Positions 6,999 to 14,000 of a DNA stretch of 23,402 nucleotides are shown in pieces. How positions within the stretch are numbered: position 1 is the stretch's first letter; every line of letters begins with the position of its first letter. Source of the stretch: an uncultured Hungatella sp. GTDB taxonomy: Bacteria > Bacillota > Clostridia > Lachnospirales > Lachnospiraceae. A program made the translations under genes and the position numbers. The stretch lies in NCBI GenBank assembly GCA_910586845.1, contig CAJUJV010000004.1:62356-85757 (forward strand). Direction: 5' to 3'. The notes beneath the pieces were generated by a model. It was given only the letters and a program-made list of their open reading frames with translations, was not told the DNA's origin and did no database searches.

Positions 6999-9512
6999 AT
7001 GCTGCAGCAGGGGACGCGCCTGAATGACACCTATACTCTGATGGAAGAACTTGGTTCCGGAGGAGGAGGAACCGTCTACAAGGCATATCATGAAAGACTG
7101 CAGAAGTATGTGGTCGTAAAAGAAATTAAAGAACGGGTCAAGGGGATCCTGGAGAGCAGGGCGGAGGCGGATATCCTGAAAGAGCTGAAGCACGCCAACC
7201 TGCCTCAGGTGTACGACTTTCTGGAGATTAACGGAGAGATCTACACGGTCATGGATTTTGTGCCCGGAGAGTCTCTGGACAAGGCTCTGGACCATAACGG
7301 TCCTTTTGACTCGAAAACCGTATACAAATGGGCCCTTCAGCTGGCAGATGCCCTGAAATATCTTCACAGCCAGAATCCGCCGGTAATTCACAGCGATATC
7401 AAACCGGCCAATGTGATGCTGACGCCCAAAGGAGATATCTGTCTCATCGATTTCAATATCTCTCTGGCATTTGACGAGGGGATGCGTACCTCGGCAGGGA
7501 TCAGCGGAGGTTATTCCCCGCCGGAGCAGCACCCGGATTTTGTCAGTTATCAGGAGCGGGTACAGTTTGAGACCGTAAATAACCGCGGAAACGGTCCGGA
7601 GAGAGGAAAACAAAATCCTCAGGCAGCCAATGCCACAGAGGTGATGCCTCAGGCAGGAGGAACGGCCCGGACCGAGATCATGCCCGGAGCAGGAGGAACA
7701 GTCCGGACCGAGATCATGCCCGGAAGCGGGGGAGCAGCCCGGACCGAGGTGATGCCCCGGGAGGGAGGAACTGTTCGGTCCGGAGAAGCAGGACAGACAG
7801 AGATTCTGTCGCAGCCGGATACTTCCCGGCCGGACGGCAGCAGGGGAACGGAACTGCTCAAGGGAGGCACGGCCGGATCAGGACCGGCAGTGACAGAGGT
7901 TCTGGCCGGGGCAGGCTCTGCAGGACCTCCGGTTGACCGGAGCCCGTCCTCATCTGCGGCAGGAAGCGGCGGCCGCACCGGCGGAGGATTCCGTACCGCA
8001 GGCAGCTCCGTAACACGGACAGAGAGCATCGTGTCCCGCATCGTAGGCCGGGGAGTGGACGAGAGATCCGATATCTACAGCCTGGGAGCCACTCTGTATC
8101 ATCTCATGACCGGTATTCGGCCCACAGAAGATTTTGATGCCATAATTCCCATCGGCCGGTTTAACATCTCTCTGGGCGAGGGATTCCGGACCATTATCGA
8201 GAAGATGATGGAGCTGGATCCTGCGAAACGATATCAGAACGGCGGCGAGCTTTTCTATGCTCTGGAGCATGTGTATGAGCTTGACAATGAGTATAAAAGC
8301 TATCGGAGAGGCCGGAGAAATAAAGGGATCCTGGTGGCGGCTCTTTATATGGCAGGCGCCGCCATGGTGGGAAGCGGCTGGATAACCATGGGCCGGGAGA
8401 GGCTGACGGCTTACAACAGGACCGTGGAAGAGGCGGATTCTTACATAGACGCAGGCCGGTACGATCAGGCGGAAGGGGCCATTAAGGAGGCGGTGGAGCT
8501 GCTGCCGGACCGGATATTTGCATACGAGAAAGAGGTTCTGCGCCTGTATTCCATGGGAGATTACGACGGAACCGTCGCATACGCCAGAGACGTCATTAAT
8601 AATCCGGCATATGTGATCGGAGGAGAGGCAGACGAGAAATCCCTGGCCAATATCTTCTATGTCCTTGGAAATGCCTATTACGAAAAAGGTGATTACGCCA
8701 ACGGAGAAAGCTGTCTCAGGGAAGCCATTGAGAGAAATCTGGAGAACAGCCTTTATTTCCGGGACTATGCCATCATACTGGCCAAGACCGGTCAGGCCGA
8801 CAAGGCGCAGACCGCTCTGGATACGGCCATCGGCCTGGGCCTGGGAGAAGATTCCATCTACATGGTTCAGGGCGAGATCGCATATTCCAGAGGGGAAGAT
8901 GAAAAAGCCGTTCAGCACCTGACAGATTCCGTCAGAAGCGCGGAAAGCGAGGAATTAAAGAGAAGGGCTGCGATCCTCTGTGCCCAGGTCTATCAGAGGT
9001 TGGGCGACGGGTATCTGGATCAGGAGATCGAGCTGCTCCAAAGCTCTGTCAATACGTTCGGACCGGAGGTATCCATGCATCTGAAGGAGCAGCTGGCAGA
9101 TGCCTATGCCCGGAAGGCCGGACAGTCAGAGGAGGCAGGGGCAGAGTATTATCCCAGATCTCTGGAGCTCTTTCAGGAGCTGTATGAGAGCGGTTATTCC
9201 ACCCGTCAGATGATGGAAAATATCGCCATCCTCTATCAGCAGACAGAACGTCTGGAGGAGGCGGAAGCCATGCTGAACCAGATGATCGACAAATATCCCG
9301 ACGATTACAGGGCGTATAAGCGGCTGGCATTTCTGGAGGCCGACAAACAACAGAAGAAAGAGAATGCGGACAGAGACTACATGGAGATGAAAGAGGTCTA
9401 TGACAAAGCCCTGAAGCTGTATGAGGAAAGCCGGTTTGACGGAGATACGGAGATGCAGATGCTGGAAAATATGATGCGGGATCTGGCTGACGGAGGCTGG
9501 CTGACCCAATAA
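6999..9512 (+). CDS. Transmembrane Ser/Thr protein kinase with split kinase domain and extracytoplasmic TPRs
   Basis: An 837-residue Hanks-type kinase. The glycine loop is GSGGGGTV (19-26), the ATP-binding lysine K41 (VVVKEIK), the catalytic loop HSDIKPAN (131-138, D133) and the metal-binding DFN (151-153). The substrate-positioning loop has SPPEQ (173-177) in place of APE, and subdomain IX is VDERSDIYSLG (353-363). About 170 Gly/Thr/Pro-rich residues (178-347) are inserted between the last two elements and include four 12-residue tandem repeats. Two residues deviate: Ser replaces the Arg of HRD, and Asn replaces the Gly of DFG. A single membrane helix (about 443-465) follows basic residues, so the C-terminal TPR domain (about 470-830) is probably outside. 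Active catalysis is likely because K41, D133 and D151 are kept. AGGAGG (6988-6993) sets the start. The likely eraser, a PP2C phosphatase, is encoded at 21468. Confidence 0.88.
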   Translation: MLQQGTRLNDTYTLMEELGSGGGGTVYKAYHERLQKYVVVKEIKERVKGILESRAEADILKELKHANLPQVYDFLEINGEIYTVMDFVPGESLDKALDHNGPFDSKTVYKWALQLADALKYLHSQNPPVIHSDIKPANVMLTPKGDICLIDFNISLAFDEGMRTSAGISGGYSPPEQHPDFVSYQERVQFETVNNRGNGPERGKQNPQAANATEVMPQAGGTARTEIMPGAGGTVRTEIMPGSGGAARTEVMPREGGTVRSGEAGQTEILSQPDTSRPDGSRGTELLKGGTAGSGPAVTEVLAGAGSAGPPVDRSPSSSAAGSGGRTGGGFRTAGSSVTRTESIVSRIVGRGVDERSDIYSLGATLYHLMTGIRPTEDFDAIIPIGRFNISLGEGFRTIIEKMMELDPAKRYQNGGELFYALEHVYELDNEYKSYRRGRRNKGILVAALYMAGAAMVGSGWITMGRERLTAYNRTVEEADSYIDAGRYDQAEGAIKEAVELLPDRIFAYEKEVLRLYSMGDYDGTVAYARDVINNPAYVIGGEADEKSLANIFYVLGNAYYEKGDYANGESCLREAIERNLENSLYFRDYAIILAKTGQADKAQTALDTAIGLGLGEDSIYMVQGEIAYSRGEDEKAVQHLTDSVRSAESEELKRRAAILCAQVYQRLGDGYLDQEIELLQSSVNTFGPEVSMHLKEQLADAYARKAGQSEEAGAEYYPRSLELFQELYESGYSTRQMMENIAILYQQTERLEEAEAMLNQMIDKYPDDYRAYKRLAFLEADKQQKKENADRDYMEMKEVYDKALKLYEESRFDGDTEMQMLENMMRDLADGGWLTQ
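7635..7778 (+). repeat. Four 36-bp tandem repeats inside the kinase gene
   Basis: Four in-frame units (7635-7670, 7671-7706, 7707-7742, 7743-7778) encode TEVMPQAGGTAR, TEIMPGAGGTVR, TEIMPGSGGAAR and TEVMPREGGTVR (residues 213-260). Three looser copies of the core follow: TEIL (T267), TELL (T284) and TEVL (T299). The units are related in both DNA and protein sequence, so the array probably arose by tandem duplication and may vary in number between strains. Confidence 0.9.
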
Positions 9513-9529
9513 ACGAAAGGAGAATTGGT

Positions 9530-9664
9530 ATGACTCCGGGAACCATATTGTTTTTGGCAGGAGCCGGTACTCTGGGGCTGGCTGTTGTGCTGAACCTGAT
9601 CCTGGTATTTACCGCAGGGAGCAGTAAGCGGAAGATCAATGCCAGGATGAAAGAAAAATATTAA
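9530..9664 (+). CDS. 44-residue single-pass membrane peptide
   Basis: A short open frame with ATG at 9530 and TAA at 9662-9664. A clear ribosome site AAAGGAG (9516-9522) lies 7 bases upstream. It falls 17 bases after the kinase stop and 31 bases before the lipoprotein start, so it sits neatly in an otherwise empty operon slot. The peptide has a hydrophobic helix (about residues 5-29, ILFLAGAGTLGLAVVLNLIL) followed by a basic tail (SSKRKINARMKEKY), which predicts N-out/C-in orientation. I do not recognise a family. The spacing and ribosome site argue that it is translated. It could be a small subunit or regulator of the membrane proteins encoded around it. Confidence 0.65.
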   Translation: MTPGTILFLAGAGTLGLAVVLNLILVFTAGSSKRKINARMKEKY

Positions 9665-9695
9665 GGGTCTGTGAAAGAGAAAGGGTATACAGGAA

Positions 9696-10916
9696 ATGGA
9701 AAAGCAGAAGCCCCGGTTTTTGCTGCTGATCTTCCTGCTCACAGGGATCTTTCTGGCTGCGGGCTGCGGGAAAAGTCTGGAGCAGCAGATCGCCGAACAG
9801 CTGGAACTGGGACAAAAATATCTGGAAGAGCAGCAGTATGGGGAAGCCATCGTCGCTTTCACCAAAGTGATAGAGCTGGACGAGAAGCAGGAGAGCGCCT
9901 ATGTTGGTCTGGCTCAGGCCTATACGGAGACGGGACAGGCGGCAGAGGCCTTTGAGACACTGGAAAAAGCATATGATCTTTTCCCCACAGAACAGTTTAA
10001 GGAGCTTTTAAAGGACAGCTGCCTGAACCTGATCCGGTTCTATATGGACTTGGGAGATATGGATTCGGCCCTGGATATCGCACAGAGGACCGTGGAGAAG
10101 CTGGGCCGGGATCAGGCTTTTGAGGCAGAACTGGCCGGGCTGGGTCTGACCGTAGACGAGGACGGTACCGTGAGGCTGACGGCCGGGGATGGCGGTACAG
10201 AGAACGGCCAGCCGGAGAGTCAGCCCCGGGACCTGTCAGAAGCCGGGAACTTTGACTGGGACAGTGAGTATGACCGTCTTTTTGATATCGTCTGCGGGGC
10301 GGCAGGGGCCCATGAGGTAAATATGACTTATGATCAGATTGAGGAGACCTTCGGCCCTCTGATTCCCGAAGTGGAAACACTGATCGCCCGGGCTCCTGAC
10401 AGAGGCGAGGGATATCAGCTTCTGGGAGAACTCTATGTTCTCCTGGGAGAGATGGACCGGTGTCTGGCCATACGGACAGAAGGATATGAGATCACGGGAG
10501 AACAGTGGCTCAACCCCTCAGGCTATACCATAGACGGCGGCCGGTATGACGGCTGGGGCCGGGATCTGTCTTTCGACTCCGGAGACGGGCGGATCGAGTA
10601 TACCTTCGGAGAGGGACAGCGGGTAACACACAGCCGGCATCAGTCAGTGGGCAGTGAAGAAACCTTTGATTATGATTACAGTTATGACTCGGAAGGAAGA
10701 GTCTGCGAGACGACGGTTTCCTGGGGCTCATCCCACGAGGTCAGCACCTATACTTATGAAGGCGGCGGCATACTGACCATCCATACGGACTATTATCATA
10801 ACGGACAGAAAACAGAGTATTTTACAGATGAAACCGTCACCATAGATAAATATGGAAAATGGGTGAAGTCTGTCTGGAAGAACAGCGACGGAGACGTATA
10901 TGAGACAGACTTTTAA
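9696..10916 (+). CDS. TPR lipoprotein with tyrosine/aspartate-rich C-terminal domain
   Basis: A 406-residue lipoprotein. The signal peptide ends in the lipobox LAAGC, with C24 as the lipidated residue, so it is anchored to the outer face of the membrane. TPR motifs occupy about 30-120 (LELGQKYLEEQQYGEAIVAF). A linker and a further helical segment follow. The last 130 residues are rich in Tyr, Asp, Gly and Thr with short beta repeats (YDYSYDSEGRV, YTYEGGGILTI) that recall RHS/YD-type repeats, though I would not assign that family firmly. It is the last gene of the operon begun at 2298. The outer TPR domain could meet the extracytoplasmic TPRs of the kinase. The start follows a purine-rich AGAGAAAGGG; no competing in-frame start is better. 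Confidence 0.75.
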   Translation: MEKQKPRFLLLIFLLTGIFLAAGCGKSLEQQIAEQLELGQKYLEEQQYGEAIVAFTKVIELDEKQESAYVGLAQAYTETGQAAEAFETLEKAYDLFPTEQFKELLKDSCLNLIRFYMDLGDMDSALDIAQRTVEKLGRDQAFEAELAGLGLTVDEDGTVRLTAGDGGTENGQPESQPRDLSEAGNFDWDSEYDRLFDIVCGAAGAHEVNMTYDQIEETFGPLIPEVETLIARAPDRGEGYQLLGELYVLLGEMDRCLAIRTEGYEITGEQWLNPSGYTIDGGRYDGWGRDLSFDSGDGRIEYTFGEGQRVTHSRHQSVGSEETFDYDYSYDSEGRVCETTVSWGSSHEVSTYTYEGGGILTIHTDYYHNGQKTEYFTDETVTIDKYGKWVKSVWKNSDGDVYETDF

Positions 10917-10942
10917 AACATGTTTTCCTTTTCAAACACTCC

Positions 10943-10980
10943 TGTCAAATATTGACAAAACATGCCGCGCTTTGTAAAAT
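10943..10980 (+). promoter_or_regulatory. Consensus promoter of the essC operon with overlapping palindrome
   Basis: -35 TTGACA (10952-10957), 17-base spacer, -10 TAAAAT (10975-10980). This predicts a leader of about 60 bases before essC. The -35 forms the right arm of a 15-bp palindrome TGTCAA-ATA-TTGACA (10943-10957), a good position for a repressor site. A second palindrome, AAAACATGTTTT (10915-10926), overlaps the stop of the preceding gene. The ribosome site GGGGGAGGAG (11037-11046) is strong but unusually close to ATG 11048. Confidence 0.75.
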
Positions 10981-11047
10981 GAAATAGGTAAAAATATAGA
11001 AAATTCAAAATATTCTAACTAATTGCGATACTACAAGGGGGAGGAGA

Positions 11048-14000
11048 ATGAGCAAGGTATTATCGATCTACAACGATCGGGCGTTTTATGAAGTAGTGCT
11101 GCCGTCTGTGTCCAACACAGAATATTCATTCCTTTTGGATGCCGAGACATTTCATCTGCCTGCAAACGAGGTCGTGGAACTGGAATGTATACGGAATCAG
11201 TGGTATTTTAAGCCGGTGGAAGAAGGGAAAAGTCTGGAATATATCGGACCTCAGCAGCCGGACAACAACAGGCTTCCTTCCTATGGAAGATATAATCTGA
11301 CCACCCTGGAAGGAGAAATTCTGACTATCCTGGTGGAGGAGAAGGACAATCCTCTAAGCGTCTACAGAAAATACGTCCTGGTCCCCAATCAGGTGATCTC
11401 CGTAGGTATCGAGACGGACAACAATATCCGTTACCGGTATCCGGCGGATCCCCAGGCCAAAAGCTTTGTCTCCCATCATCACTGCAGCATCACCTATGAC
11501 GGGACAAACGCCTGGCTGGAAGACACCTCTGCCAACGGTACCTATATCAACAACGTGCGGGTAAACGGCAGGACGAAACTGAACTTCGGAGACAATATCC
11601 GGGTCTTCGGCCTGAGCATGCTCTATCTGAACAATCTCCTGGCAGTCAACAATCCGGCAGGAAGCCAGTCGGATCTGACGGAAGTGACCACCCCGGAACT
11701 GGCTCTCCTGGAGGCAAAGGGAGACGAGAACGGAAGCAGCGCCCGTTCCCTGTTTTACAGGGCCCCCAGAAGCATCCCCAAGATCAATACGGAGACGGTC
11801 ACCATCGATCCTCCGCCCAATCCAAAGGAGCTGGCTCAGATCCCGCTCTTCATGCAAATCGGACCGGCCATGACCATGACCATTCCCATGCTTCTGGGAA
11901 GCGGCATGACCATCGTAGCCTCCCGTCTGGGCGGCGCCAGCAACTCTCTGATGTACACCGGCATCATCACGGCCGCGGCTTCCGCCTGTATCGGCGTGTT
12001 CTGGGCAGTGACCAATCTTCGGTTCAATAAAAAGAGGATCTATCAGGAGGAACGGCGCCGTTTCGAGAAATACGGCCAGTATCTGATCGATAAGCAGAAT
12101 TACATAGAGGAATGTTATCAGGCCAACTCCAGAGCCCTCTGCGAAAAGTACATTTCCGCGGAGATGATCGCGGAGTACGATATCGGCAATGAAAAGCTGT
12201 GGAGCAGGAACTTTAACCACAGCGACGTGCTGACCTACCGGCTGGGTCTGGGAGACGTGCCCAGCCCCATGAATATCGAAGTCCAGAAAGAGCGGTTCAC
12301 CATGCTGGACGATTCTCTGGCGGAGAAGCCCGGTATGATCAAAAAGCGTTTCAGCATCATGCAGAATGTGCCGGTTTGCGTCAACTTCCGGGAGAAGAGC
12401 CTGGTAGGCGTCATCGGCAGCAATAATTCCTGGATCCAGATCATCAGGAGTGTGATCACCCAGATCGCCGGCAACAACAGCTACACCGACGTGAAGATCG
12501 CTCTGGCCTACGACGCCAACAAGATCCCCAACGCCAGGACCTGGGAGTTTGTCAAATGGCTTCCCCATGTGTGGTCCGAGGACAAAAAGATCCGGTATTA
12601 CGCTGCCAGCAAAAACGAGGCCGGTGAAGTGTTCTACTCTCTGGGACAGACCATGAGGACCAGGACAGAGGATGCCAGAAGCCTCAGGCCCCATTATATC
12701 CTGATCGTCCTGAACAAGGAACTGCTGGAAGGGGAGCTGATCACCAAGTATATCAACGACAGCAGCAGCGACATCGGACTGTCCACCATCATCGTGGCGG
12801 AGCACTATGAGGGCCTGCCCAACAACTGTGAGTTCATCATCGAGAACAACCCGGGATTTTCCGGAGTCTACACCACCACAGACGAGAATACGGACAAATA
12901 TCCTGTCCGTTTTGACGATATCGGCGATCTGAAGCTGATGAATTTTGCCAAACGACTGGCCAACATCGAGGTCAACGAGTCGGAGAGCGGCGGCGAGGTT
13001 CCCAACTCCATCTCCTTCTTCGATATGTACGGGATCTCCAGGCCGGAGGATCTGAACGCGGCGGAACGGTGGAGACGGTCCAAGACGGCGGAATCCATGA
13101 AAGCCCTCATCGGCTTTAAGAGCGGCGGAGCTCCCTGCTATCTGGATATCCACGAGCGTTACCACGGTCCCCACGGCCTGGTGGCAGGTACGACAGGATC
13201 CGGTAAGTCAGAGACCCTTCAGACATACATGCTGTCTCTGGCCATCAACTACAGCCCCGACGACGTGGGATTTTTCATCATCGATTACAAAGGCGGCGGC
13301 ATGGCCAACCTCTTCGAAGGCCTGCCCCACATGATCGGCGCAATCTCCAACCTGTCCGGCAACCAGGTAAAGCGGGCCATGGTGTCCATCAAGTCGGAGA
13401 ACAAGAGGCGGCAGCGGATCTTCAGCTACTACGGGGTCAACAACATTAACGCTTACACATCCCTGTATAAGAGCAACAGCGCCAAAGAGCCCATCCCCCA
13501 CATGTTTATCATCATCGACGAGTTCGCCGAGCTGAAGAGGGAAGAGCCGGATTTCATGAGAGAGCTGGTGTCTGTGGCTCAGGTAGGACGAAGCCTGGGC
13601 GTCCATCTGATCCTGGCCACTCAGAAGCCTGCCGGAACCGTGGACGACAACATCTGGTCCAACTCCAAGTTCAGGCTCTGTCTGAGAGTTCAGGACAGAC
13701 AGGACTCCATGGATATGCTTCACCGGGCGGATGCGGCGTACCTGACTCAGGCCGGCCGGGGATATCTGCAGGTGGGCAACGACGAGCTGTTCGAGCTGTT
13801 CCAGTCCGGATATTCAGGAGCCGTCTACGACGAGGTTCTGGGAGACAAAAAACTGGTGGTAGCCCAGATGCTGGATTCCGTAGGAAAGATTGATCTGGTG
13901 GGCAACCACTTTAAGATTAAATATCAGGAGGAGGCCAGACACCGGTGGATCAGAACCGTATGTCAGGCCATGGAGTCCGCCTGTGACGGCCGGCCGGACA

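Noticed and set aside
7635..7778. Tandem repeats considered as a CRISPR array or mobile-element remnant
   Set aside because: The units are contiguous without unique spacers, keep the reading frame in 36-base units and encode a conserved peptide, so they are coding repeats.
7950..8918. Minus-strand open frame of 322 codons opposite the kinase gene
   Set aside because: No domain, and it covers the catalytic subdomain IX to TPR region of a clear kinase; a shadow frame.
9671..9955. Plus-strand frame of 94 codons starting with GTG at 9671
   Set aside because: It overlaps the TPR lipoprotein out of frame. The lipoprotein has a signal peptide and lipobox, while this frame has no recognisable content.
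10915..10926. AAAACATGTTTT palindrome as a terminator or operator
   Set aside because: It is only 12 bp, AT-rich at the ends, loopless, and overlaps a stop codon. It is too weak to call on its own and is mentioned only with the essC promoter.
11354..13174. Minus-strand open frame of 606 codons opposite essC
   Set aside because: It lies wholly inside the well-supported EssC frame, is rich in Asp/Gly/His/Val of low-complexity character, and has no recognisable domain. It is a shadow created by the GC-rich third codon positions of essC.
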